Positions 37,201 through 44,110 of a stretch of 64,000 bases of DNA are shown here, piece after piece. The notes below the pieces were generated by a model, which was not told where the DNA came from, ran no database searches, and saw nothing but the letters and a program-made list of their open reading frames with translations. A program made the translations under genes and the position numbers. How positions within the stretch are numbered: the first letter of the stretch is position 1; each line of letters opens with the position of its first letter. This DNA is from Myxococcaceae bacterium JPH2 (GTDB taxonomy: Bacteria; Myxococcota; Myxococcia; Myxococcales; Myxococcaceae): the NCBI GenBank assembly GCA_016458225.1, contig JAEMGR010000019.1, positions 62,001 to 126,000 on the forward strand, in the 5' to 3' direction.

Positions 37201-39857
37201 AGAGCTCCACGTGGGCCTCGGCGTTCGATGCTCAGCCAGCGTCTCCAGCGACAGAGTCGCCCGTCGAGTCACCGGCAACGCCTGCCCCAGAGACGCCCTC
37301 TCTGCTGGCAGAGGCTGCCGCAGACCTCGTTGCCGCGGCGCCTATTGAGTTCAGCGAAGCCCCGGGACTCGACACCGTTGATGCTGCGCCGGTCCCTGTG
37401 TCCTTCACCGAGTTGTCGTGGGGCGATGCCGCGGCTTCGGAGTTGATGGGCGTCGAGAGTCTCCAGCCCACCCCGTCGAGCGCGACGGAAGATGGGCTCG
37501 CACCGACGACGCACGAAGACGCGTCGCTCTTGGACCTGTCTGCGGTCGCGACAGAAGCCGAACCCGTCCTCGTCGCTGCGACACCGTCGGCGACGATCGA
37601 GGAGCGCGAGCCGGCATTCGAGCAAGCACCGCCGTCGACAGCCCAAGTCTCAGAACCCGCGCAGAGCGCGATGCAGACGACGGAAGCGCACGAGGCCGCA
37701 CCAATCGTCCTCGATGTGGCGGTGTCGTCGCACGAGGATCCACAGCCCGTCGCGAACCTCACCGCCGCCACTCCATCGAATGAAGCAACGCGTGTGGAGT
37801 CGCTGCTGACGGATTCAGCGGATGCCTTCGAACTGGTTGCCGAATCGGGCATTACACCCGAGCCCTTCGGATCCACTCAGGACGCCAAGGCGAGCAGTCC
37901 TGCCTTTGCCGCGGAGGGAGCGCCGCGGTCCGAAGTCGGTGCTCCGCCGAGCGAGGAACAGTGGGCATCCGTCCCGCTTCCCGCCATTGCCGGGGAGCCC
38001 GATTCGAAGCGGTCCACCGCAGTCGAAGCTGCCTCGACCGACGTGCCCAGCGCGCTGCCAGCTTCGGCTGAACTCGCCGCGCTCGTGGGAGTGGACACCC
38101 CGGCTGGGGTGGAGCCGCAGCGCGAGGACCTCGCGCTTGTCGATGCCGAGACCCTCGAGCGCGCCGCGGGAGACTCGCCTCGCGACGTGATGGGAGTGCC
38201 TGAGTCCTCGACTCCCGAGCATGCCGCTGTCGTAGCGCCCGTCAGCGTGGTGCGAGACGCCGACGGAACGAGCAGCGAGGGCGCCGATGGCCGGGTGCCA
38301 GAGCCCGTGTCCACGCCGCAGATGGACTCCACGGCATCGCCCGTTGAGTTGCGTCAAGGAGAGCCCAATGCCGCGGGACATGCGGGCGACACGGCCGCGT
38401 CCATCGCGCTGTTCGAAGTGGAACTCGTGTCCGCCGAGCCGACGGGAGACACGGCGGCCCCCATCGGGTTGCTCGAACTAGACGCAGAGCAGGGGAGCGC
38501 GAAGGGGGCGCCCCAAGTGGTGCACGCTCCGGAGCCCCAAGCGCCCGTGAGTGCACCAGACGTTCGGGTAACAGGGGATGTGGCACCTGCCCGGATGGAG
38601 AAGTCCTCGGACGAAGGGCCTGCGCGAGGCACGGAACCCAAGCCCGCCACACCGGCAACCGAATCCAGTTCCTCCCTCGCCGTGAACGAGACGGAGTCCG
38701 CGACCGAAGCGCAGTTGGCACCGCATACGGATCCGAAGTCGGCTCAAGATCCTGAGTCCAAGGCCACGGCTCACGATGCTTCGCTGCCAACGGCCGCACG
38801 ACAGAACGAAGCGCGCGAAGTCTCCGCAGCGCAGGTCCCCGCTCACTCTGCGAGCGAGCCCGGTCCGCGCCTGACGGAGCCCGAGAGCGAAGCAGGCTCG
38901 AGCTCACTCCAGTCCCAGCCGGCACGCGCCGGCACGCTCACAGAAGCGTCGCCCATGCCCATGCCCATCGCGGCCGTTCAGGATGACGCTGCTGGTCCAT
39001 CCGCTCCCGCGTGGGGGCTGGAGTCCGCTCCCTCCGAGCCGGCCCCAATCCCCGAGCGGCGCATTCGAGTCCCCATCGAACTCGATGATCTCGGCCCGGC
39101 TTCGGATGAGCCGATGCAACTCGCTTCGACGTGGGAGTTCGTCGGCTGGCAGGGACATGGGGAGCCGGCGAAGGAGTCTTCGGAGCCAGCGTGGAAGGGG
39201 CGCGCGGTGGAGCTCGACGCACCCGCTTCGGCCGCGCCCGAGGGTGACAACGTGGCCCTGGCCTCGGCGTGGGACTTCATGCAGCCGTGGCAGCCACCCG
39301 CCGATGGCAACGAAGCAGCGATGGCGTTGCTCGCGGCCGCGAGTGCGTCGCTGGAGACGCCCACGGAGGGGCCCGCCGTCAGCGCCGAGCAGCTCCTTGC
39401 GGTCCTGGAGCGCGTGGGCACGCAGGGCCTCGTGGGCAAGCTGCTCCTGGCCTACAGCGCGGGGCGCTTCCGTCGTGCGTTCCTGTTGGGAGAGAGCTTC
39501 GGCCTCGCGCGAGTTGGCCGAGCCTGGGGCGCTGGCAGCGAGAGCCCGCAGGTCGCGGCCCTGTCCGTCGACCTGGAGTCGCCATCCCTCTTCGCCTCCG
39601 CGCTGTCGAGCGGGGCGCCTCGCGTGTTCAGCGCGCCGGACTGCCCTCAGGACGAGACCATCTTCGCGGCCCTGTGCGAGCCCGCGTCCCATCTCCTGGT
39701 CGCGCCCCTGCGCGTGCGCGGTCGTCCCGTCGCGTTCTTCGTGGCCGAGCACGGCCCTGCGCCCGTGGATCCGGAGCTGGTCGCGGAGGTCACCCGGATC
39801 GCGGAGAAGGTCACCGAGACGTATGGGCGTCTCCAGCAGCACGAGCGAGCGGGCTGA
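34299..39857 (+). CDS. Giant MshEN (T2SSE-N) protein with GAF-like C-terminus
   Basis: A 1,852-residue protein. Residues 1-55 carry two tandem 24-residue MshEN motifs, LGAILVRKGLITQAQLDEAL and RLGSHLVEMGWLDIDTLGMA, separated by a 5-residue spacer, the layout that binds cyclic di-GMP or ATP in known MshEN domains. The rest of a T2SSE N-domain runs to about 145. There is no ATPase domain. About 150-870 is Pro/Gly/Met/Ala-rich and includes a 28-29-residue repeat with QPPGMQSR. About 880-1640 is acidic, Glu/Ser/Ala/Pro-rich. The last 160 residues form a GAF-like alpha/beta domain (VGKLLLAYSAGRFRRAFLLG, FFVAEHGPA). There is no signal peptide or membrane helix. The ATG at 34299 begins the domain. 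The long linkers contain the rare A/T-rich codons seen in repeats. Confidence 0.85.
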   Translation: MAEKLGAILVRKGLITQAQLDEALNSQLIYGGRLGSHLVEMGWLDIDTLGMALGEQMRLPVAMEADFDVVPEAALKLLTAAQAEKHLAFPLAQEGRRLKVALASPLEIQHVDALGFITGLRIIPHVTPELRLFEYQLRRYGIQRPVRSSRPKAVSAARRPAAPLPVAPPGRPAAMAPVAPPASMPPAPVRAEPGAAAMFGGLAPGQFLSDDAEPVDAAAVQWGSETGDTAPLRGNGGALAPPEAMIDFTEDGEAQVAPPVLSAGPTGGPPVLSPLAGARPSSPPRLAPSEPPRAPVAPPPARPTAPMQPPGMQARTAGGHESAAPIAMGASPTGAAQPPGMQSRAGAQEFAAPIVTGVMPSGSTQPPGMQSRAAGAQDAAAPIVTGVMSSGTTQPPGMQSRVAGAQGPAAPIVTGATPSGSAQPPGMQSRAGGPPAGGVSRPSSPGMPAVSGPSAGEPPRRPSSPGLSPVGGEDRGAGMAQPPGMMARPTGAPPGTASTAGAPGGVIPPGMRTNAPSGSPPPGMAPKPVGPPPMASRPPGPAQGTPARPPGSPMAPGMSPGSMPPPGMARPSGPPMPPGEAGRVSGAPGMGARPAGPPVPSPEGVSSSMASRPGVPPTARPDSVHPNVGPGAPAHPVGPAMPSAPGAHASSPGSATRAGGPPMLAVDAAAQAAAPGNAPRPASPPMPPAEAAPAMAPRPGVTAMPPPIGAPLPGGVTRAPPGAPPGMAPRPQGPLDTGRGPPVQGSPVGVKPSTTLVPGQLTPQGMPASQGTGAFAGDAGVRPPTGPLPPGALRPVAQPVMGQVPQPQSRPVPSAGGAPSAAGLPPLEPGLRPSPSSTQPPSAFPPGALTAVTEAGMPPLAEPPRRMPEAVIPTPPLFVAGAESLSADASESESADPLALEPIEDIEAIDSDVLDIDVDSAPVVLAEPQESTREPGVELGSQRAVEHAPSPVDVQESRPSEGSSAPEESSTWASAFDAQPASPATESPVESPATPAPETPSLLAEAAADLVAAAPIEFSEAPGLDTVDAAPVPVSFTELSWGDAAASELMGVESLQPTPSSATEDGLAPTTHEDASLLDLSAVATEAEPVLVAATPSATIEEREPAFEQAPPSTAQVSEPAQSAMQTTEAHEAAPIVLDVAVSSHEDPQPVANLTAATPSNEATRVESLLTDSADAFELVAESGITPEPFGSTQDAKASSPAFAAEGAPRSEVGAPPSEEQWASVPLPAIAGEPDSKRSTAVEAASTDVPSALPASAELAALVGVDTPAGVEPQREDLALVDAETLERAAGDSPRDVMGVPESSTPEHAAVVAPVSVVRDADGTSSEGADGRVPEPVSTPQMDSTASPVELRQGEPNAAGHAGDTAASIALFEVELVSAEPTGDTAAPIGLLELDAEQGSAKGAPQVVHAPEPQAPVSAPDVRVTGDVAPARMEKSSDEGPARGTEPKPATPATESSSSLAVNETESATEAQLAPHTDPKSAQDPESKATAHDASLPTAARQNEAREVSAAQVPAHSASEPGPRLTEPESEAGSSSLQSQPARAGTLTEASPMPMPIAAVQDDAAGPSAPAWGLESAPSEPAPIPERRIRVPIELDDLGPASDEPMQLASTWEFVGWQGHGEPAKESSEPAWKGRAVELDAPASAAPEGDNVALASAWDFMQPWQPPADGNEAAMALLAAASASLETPTEGPAVSAEQLLAVLERVGTQGLVGKLLLAYSAGRFRRAFLLGESFGLARVGRAWGAGSESPQVAALSVDLESPSLFASALSSGAPRVFSAPDCPQDETIFAALCEPASHLLVAPLRVRGRPVAFFVAEHGPAPVDPELVAEVTRIAEKVTETYGRLQQHERAG
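35220..35600 (+). repeat. Imperfect 84-87-bp in-frame tandem repeat
   Basis: The sequence CAGCCGCC[T/C]GGAATGCAG recurs at 35220, 35307, 35391, 35478 and 35565, spacings 87, 84, 87 and 87 bp. Each unit encodes QPPGMQ(S/A)R followed by a variable stretch with AAPI(V/A)xG. All length changes are multiples of three. It lies inside the giant MshEN protein. Confidence 0.85.
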
Positions 39858-39873
39858 GCCCCTGACATGAACA

Positions 39874-39903
39874 GGGCCCCGGTGGATCAAGCCACCGGAG
39901 CCC
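39874..39903. terminator. Bidirectional hairpin between convergent genes
   Basis: CCGGTGG (39879-39885) and CCACCGG (39892-39898) pair around ATCAAG. GGGC and GCCC extend the stem across one mismatch to 11 pairs. It is centred between the stops of the giant protein and the ribonucleotide reductase. There is no T-run. Confidence 0.6.
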
Positions 39904-39930
39904 CGTCGCGTCACGCCGAGCCGCGTGGGC

Positions 39931-42720
39931 TCAGCTGCACCCGCTCGTGGTGCCGCAGTTCGCGCATTTGTAGCAGGCACCACTGCGCACCATGATCGCG
40001 CCGCACGTGTGGCACGGAGGCGCGTCCGCCTGATTCCGCCACGTGCTGCGCGAGGGCTGCACGGGGAGCTGGATTGTCGCGGGCTGTGCCTGCGCGACAG
40101 GCACCGTCGAGCCCTGCGTGAGGACGGGCAACACCTCGACCTCGTCCTGACCCTGCTCCGCAGGCATGAACTTCAGCGCGAGCCACCGGAAGATGTAGTC
40201 GGTGATGGACTTCGCGATGGGGATGTCGCGGTTGCCGGTGAAGCCGCTCGGCTCGAAGCGCGTGTGGATGAACTTGTCCACGAGCACGCGCAGCGGGACG
40301 CCGTACTGGAGCGCCAGCGACACGCTGGTGGCGAAGCTGTCCATCAGCCCGCTCACCACCGAGCCCTCCTTGGCCATCACGACGAACAGCTCGCCGGCCG
40401 TGCCGTCCTCGTACATGCCGACCGTGAGGTAGCCCTCATGGCCGCCGATGGAGAACTTGTGCGTGATGGACTGGCGCTCGTCCGGCAGGCGACGGCGCTG
40501 CGCGTGGGGCTCGGGCGTGACGGCGGGCGCCACCTCGGGGGCAGCGGCAGGCTGCGGCGCCGAGGCCTGCGCGGAGGTGTTGAGCGGCTGGGTCCGCTTG
40601 CAGCCGTCGCGATACACCGCGATGGCCTTGAGGCCGCGCTTCCACGCCTCCAGGTACGCCTTCTCGATGTCCTCCACCGAGGCGTCCGTGGGCATGTTGA
40701 CCGTCTTCGAGATGGCGCCAGAGAGGAACGGCTGGCACGCCTCCATCATCTGGATGTGCCCCATCCACGCGATGCTGCGCTGTCCCTTGGCGGGCTTGAA
40801 GGCGCAGTCGAACACGGGCAGGTGCTCGGTCTTGAGGAAGGGCGCGCCCTCGATGGTGTCGTGGCGATCCAGGTACGCGACGATGTCGTGCGCCTGCGTC
40901 TGCGGATAGCCGAGCTTCTCCAGCGCGAACGGCACCGTCTGGTTGACGATCTTCAGCATCCCGCCGCCCACCAGCTTCTTGTACTTGATGAGCGCGATGT
41001 CCGGCTCGATGCCGGTGGTGTCGCAGTCCATCATGAAGCCAATGGTCCCCGTGGGCGCGAGCACCGTCACCTGGCTGTTGCGGAAGCCATGCTCGGTGCC
41101 GAGCGACAGCGCCTCGTCCCACGCGTGGCGCTGGGCCTCGAACAGCTCCGCGCCCACGCCCTCGGGCTGCACGGCGTAGGCGGCCTTGCGGTGCTTGCGG
41201 ATGACGCCCAGCATGGGCTCGGCGTTCTTGGCGTAGCCGGCGAACGAACCCTGCTTGCCCGCGATGCGAGCGCTCATCGCGTAGGCCTCGCCGCACATGA
41301 GCGAGGTGATGGCCGCCGCGTAGTTGCGCCCCGTGGTGGAGTCATACGGCAGCCCGCTGGCCATCAGCAGCGCGCCCAGGTTGGCGTAGCCCAGGCCCAG
41401 GGGGCGGTAGTCGTGGCTGTTCCGCTCGATGCGGTCCGTGGGGTAGCGGCTGAAGCCGACGATGATCTCCTGCGCCAGCAGCACCACGTCCACCGCGTGC
41501 TTGAAGGCGGCGACATCGAAGCCACCCTCCAGCGTGCGGAAGTGCATCAGGTTGAGCGACGCCAGGTTGCAGGCCGAGTCATCCAGGAACATGTACTCGG
41601 AGCAGGGGTTGGACGCGTGGATGCGCGCCGTGCCCGCGCACGTGTGCCAGGCGTTCACCGTGGTGTCGAACTGGAGGCCCGGGTCGCCGCACAGGTGCGC
41701 GGCCTCGGAGATCTCCCGGAACAGGTCGCGGGCCCGATGGGTCTCCAGCGCGCGCCCGTCGCGCACCGCGCGCGTCGTCCACGGCGCGTCGTTGACCACG
41801 GCCTTCATGAAGTCGTCGGTGACGCGCACCGAGTTGTTCGAGTTCTGGAAGAACACCGACGCGTACGCCTCGCCGTTGAACGACGGGTCATACCCGGCCT
41901 CGATGAGCGCCCAGGCCTTCTTCTCCTCGGACGACTTGCACCGGATGAACTCGAGGATGTCGGGATGGTCCGCGTTGAGGATGACCATCTTCGCCGCGCG
42001 CCGCGTCTTGCCGCCGCTCTTGATGACGCCCGCGAACGCGTCGAAGCCCTTCATGAACGACACCGGGCCGGACGCGGTGCCACCGCCCGCGAGCAGCTCC
42101 TTGCTGCCGCGCAGCGAGGACAGGTTGCTGCCCGTGCCGCTGCCGTACTTGAAGAGCATGCCCTCGGTTCGCGCCAGCCCGAGGATGGACTCCATGGAGT
42201 CCTCCACGCTGTTGATGAAGCACGCGGAGCACTGCGGCTTCTCCTCCACGCCCACGTTGAACCAGACCGGCGAGTTGAACGCCGCCTTCTGGCGCAGCAG
42301 CAGGTGCGTCAGCTCGGCGTGGAACGCATCGCGGTCCGCGTCGCTTTTGAAGTAGCCGCCGTCCACGCCCCAGTGGGTGAGGGTGTCCACCACGCGCGCC
42401 ACCAGCTTGCGCACGCTCGACTCCCGCTCGGGCGTGCCCGGCGTCCCACGGAAGTACTTCGACGCCACCACGTTCGTCGCCAGCATCGACCAGGGGCGCG
42501 GGACCTCGATGTCCTTCTGCTCGAAGACGACCTTGCCGTCCTCGCCGGTGATGTTCGCGCTGCGGTACTCCCACGCCAGCTCATCGGCCGGATCCACGCC
42601 GGGCGTCGTGAAGAAACGCTCCACGGTCAGCCCCGTCGTCGCGCTGCCCTCCGCCTTGCCCTTCGTCCTACGCCGCTCCGACCCATTCAACGCGGGATTC
42701 GCGCTCAGCTCCGTCTCCAT
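39931..42720 (-). CDS. nrdJ: Adenosylcobalamin-dependent (class II) ribonucleotide reductase
   Basis: A 929-residue class II reductase making deoxyribonucleotides with a cobalamin-generated radical, independent of oxygen. The active-site region has SACFINSVED, NPCSEYMFLDDSACNLASLN, TGTIGFMMDCDTTGIEP and YRDGCKRTQP. The C-terminal TSCPAD-like region ends in two CxxC pairs (CHTC and CYKCANC), probably zinc-binding and redox-related. The ATG at 42720 is chosen for GGAGG 9 bp upstream. Longer frames would add over 100 unrelated residues translated from the regulatory leader. A long structured leader and an NrdR box lie upstream. No nrdAB-type genes are in the window. Confidence 0.96.
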   Translation of the reverse strand: METELSANPALNGSERRRTKGKAEGSATTGLTVERFFTTPGVDPADELAWEYRSANITGEDGKVVFEQKDIEVPRPWSMLATNVVASKYFRGTPGTPERESSVRKLVARVVDTLTHWGVDGGYFKSDADRDAFHAELTHLLLRQKAAFNSPVWFNVGVEEKPQCSACFINSVEDSMESILGLARTEGMLFKYGSGTGSNLSSLRGSKELLAGGGTASGPVSFMKGFDAFAGVIKSGGKTRRAAKMVILNADHPDILEFIRCKSSEEKKAWALIEAGYDPSFNGEAYASVFFQNSNNSVRVTDDFMKAVVNDAPWTTRAVRDGRALETHRARDLFREISEAAHLCGDPGLQFDTTVNAWHTCAGTARIHASNPCSEYMFLDDSACNLASLNLMHFRTLEGGFDVAAFKHAVDVVLLAQEIIVGFSRYPTDRIERNSHDYRPLGLGYANLGALLMASGLPYDSTTGRNYAAAITSLMCGEAYAMSARIAGKQGSFAGYAKNAEPMLGVIRKHRKAAYAVQPEGVGAELFEAQRHAWDEALSLGTEHGFRNSQVTVLAPTGTIGFMMDCDTTGIEPDIALIKYKKLVGGGMLKIVNQTVPFALEKLGYPQTQAHDIVAYLDRHDTIEGAPFLKTEHLPVFDCAFKPAKGQRSIAWMGHIQMMEACQPFLSGAISKTVNMPTDASVEDIEKAYLEAWKRGLKAIAVYRDGCKRTQPLNTSAQASAPQPAAAPEVAPAVTPEPHAQRRRLPDERQSITHKFSIGGHEGYLTVGMYEDGTAGELFVVMAKEGSVVSGLMDSFATSVSLALQYGVPLRVLVDKFIHTRFEPSGFTGNRDIPIAKSITDYIFRWLALKFMPAEQGQDEVEVLPVLTQGSTVPVAQAQPATIQLPVQPSRSTWRNQADAPPCHTCGAIMVRSGACYKCANCGTTSGCS

Positions 42721-42739
42721 GTCGCCGGCCTCCAATGTC

Positions 42740-42767
42740 CACTCAGAGTGCTGATGCAAAATTTGCA
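42740..42767 (-). promoter_or_regulatory. Two adjacent palindromes just upstream of the nrdJ ribosome-binding site
   Basis: CACTC-A-GAGTG at 42740-42750 and TGCAAA-A-TTTGCA at 42755-42767 are separated by 4 bp. Both arms are perfect. They lie 20-47 bp before the start codon, within the expected leader RNA. They could be DNA operators or RNA hairpins controlling translation. Confidence 0.5.
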
Positions 42768-42963
42768 AAACGCTAATGTCGCGAGATTCCGAGGGTTCTC
42801 TCGGGGGTTCGCGAAAGGATTCGCAGGGCCCGTGTGGCGCCCGCGTCACGCACCCAGGCCGCCTGCCTGGAAGGGCTCGAACTCCAGAGGGAGGTGCCCG
42901 CTCCGAGACTGCCTGCGTGGCCGTGTCCGAAGGGCCCAGCACCCCCGTCCAGTCCCAGGTCTC

Positions 42964-42977
42964 CACAATATATAGTG
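42964..42977 (-). promoter_or_regulatory. NrdR box overlapping a possible -10 of nrdJ
   Basis: CACAATATATAGTG fits the NrdR consensus CAC(T/A)ATATAT(A/T)GTG at every position and is a striking AT-rich island in this GC-rich genome. NrdR is the nucleotide-sensing repressor of ribonucleotide reductase genes. On the minus strand the TATATA could serve as a -10, so binding would block transcription. NrdR usually binds two boxes; only one strong box is visible. Confidence 0.8.
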
Positions 42978-43117
42978 CTGGGCATTTGCCTACCCACTTG
43001 GTGGAGGGTTTTTTGGACCGGCAAGGAACCGTGCTGGGGCGGCTGACCGTGAGGCGTGCGGACGGGCAGGGGCGCCGATCTAGAGCGTGCCGGCCGCCGT
43101 GGCAATAGCGCCGTTCA

Positions 43118-43137
43118 CCATCGTGTTGACACGGTGG
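43118..43137. promoter_or_regulatory. 20-bp inverted repeat with CGTGT/ACACG core
   Basis: CCA-T-CGTGT-TG-ACACG-G-TGG: ten-base arms with one mismatch. It includes TTGACA at 43126-43131 on the plus strand, but I see no matching -10. It lies upstream of the candidate minus-strand promoter of nrdJ, so it may be a regulator site. Confidence 0.4.
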
Positions 43138-43294
43138 CGTTGCATGTAGCGTCACGCTCGCGCAACCGGTCGTGATCACTCGCGGACGTTTGCTGGATGT
43201 CTGGGTAGGCCCTGAAAAGACGAAGGCGGAGCGCTGATGCGTGCCGGGGTGGCACGCCAGCGCCCCGCCTGGGGGACCGCGAATTTTGCGTGGA

Positions 43295-44005
43295 CTAGCG
43301 GCGCTTGCCCAGCAGCCGGACCAGCGCGAGGAACAGGTTCACGAAGTCCAGGTAGAGCATCAGCGCGCCGACGATGCTGAGCGTCGCGGCGCTGCTGAAG
43401 CCGCTGCTCGCGTGGTACTGGCGCAGCTTCTGGTTGTCGTACGCCGTGAGGCCCGCGAAGACGAGGACCGTGGCGCAGGCGGTGACGAAGCCGAGCCCGT
43501 CACTGCTCAGGAACAGGTTGACCACGCCAGCCAGCACGATGCCGACGAGCCCGATGAACAGGAAGCTCTTCCACGCATTGAGGTCCTTCTTGGTGAAGGT
43601 GCCGTAGAGCGCCATCGCCGCGAAGACGCCCGCGGCCAGGAAGAACGCCTGCCCGATGGAGCCCATGGTGTAGACGAGGAAGATGACGGACAGCGTCGTC
43701 CCCGTGAGCGCCGAATAGGCCACGAACAGGGCGCCCGCCACCGGGCCAGACAGCCGAGGCGCCATGCCCGAGAGCACCAGCACCAGGCCCAGCTGCGCGA
43801 TGATCAACCCGAAGCGCCACTGCAGGACGGTGGTGAGCCACGCCTCGTTCGCGACTGTCGCGAACGCGGTGGCACCCGTGATCATCAGGCCCACGAACAT
43901 CCACGCGTACACGCGGGTCATGAACGCGCGCTGCGACTGCTGCATCAACAGCTCGTTCGCCGTCGGCGACTCGGCGGTCTGCCAGCCAGAAGTTTCCCAG
44001 GCCAT
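43295..44005 (-). CDS. Bax inhibitor-1/YccA family membrane protein
   Basis: A 236-residue protein with seven predicted hydrophobic helices, opening with SQRAFMTRVYAWMFVGLMITG and ending GALMLYLDFVNLFLALVRLLG, both hallmarks of the Bax-inhibitor-1 (TMBIM/YccA) family. Known members conduct or regulate Ca2+/H+ or modulate FtsH proteolysis; the role here is unknown. The ATG at 44005 has GGAAGAGAG upstream. An 18-codon-longer frame would start inside the 29-bp hairpin repeats and is rejected. Confidence 0.92.
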   Translation of the reverse strand: MAWETSGWQTAESPTANELLMQQSQRAFMTRVYAWMFVGLMITGATAFATVANEAWLTTVLQWRFGLIIAQLGLVLVLSGMAPRLSGPVAGALFVAYSALTGTTLSVIFLVYTMGSIGQAFFLAAGVFAAMALYGTFTKKDLNAWKSFLFIGLVGIVLAGVVNLFLSSDGLGFVTACATVLVFAGLTAYDNQKLRQYHASSGFSSAATLSIVGALMLYLDFVNLFLALVRLLGKRR

Positions 44006-44023
44006 GTGTGTTCTCTCTCTTCC

Positions 44024-44110
44024 GCACTTGAGGCGCTTCAAAGCGCCTTCCTGCACTTGAGGCGCTTCAAAGCGCCTTCCCGTACTTGAGACGCTTTAAA
44101 TCGCCTTCCA
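44024..44110. repeat. Three tandem 29-bp units, each an 8-bp-arm hairpin
   Basis: Units at 44024-44052, 44053-44081 and 44082-44110. Units 1 and 2 differ only at the last base; unit 3 is degenerate (five further changes). Each intact unit contains AGGCGCTT-CA-AAGCGCCT, a perfect hairpin. The array fills the gap between the Bax-inhibitor start and the ATP-grasp stop, and unit 3 supplies that stop codon (44096-44098). I saw no other copy in the window. Confidence 0.9.

Larger units (their letters stand above)
42721..43294. other. Regulatory leader region of nrdJ
   Basis: This 574-bp gene-free stretch runs from the nrdJ start to the stop of the Bax-inhibitor gene. It holds an NrdR box, three other palindromes, and short hairpins in the leader (CCGAG/CTCGG near 42789-42804 and GCGAA/TTCGC near 42813-42826). 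A candidate minus-strand promoter has TTGCCA (plus positions 43100-43105) and TAGATC (43077-43082) 17 bp apart. I looked for a cobalamin riboswitch and did not find its conserved boxes. Confidence 0.55.

Noticed and set aside
39925-42975. 1,016-residue plus-strand frame opposite nrdJ
   Set aside because: Arg/Ala/Val/His-rich shadow of a well-conserved gene.
42991-43007. Second NrdR box at CCACTTGGTGG
   Set aside because: Palindromic, but the 3-bp centre does not fit the consensus spacing or AT-rich core.
42721-43240. Cobalamin riboswitch in the nrdJ leader
   Set aside because: None of its conserved boxes could be found on the minus strand.
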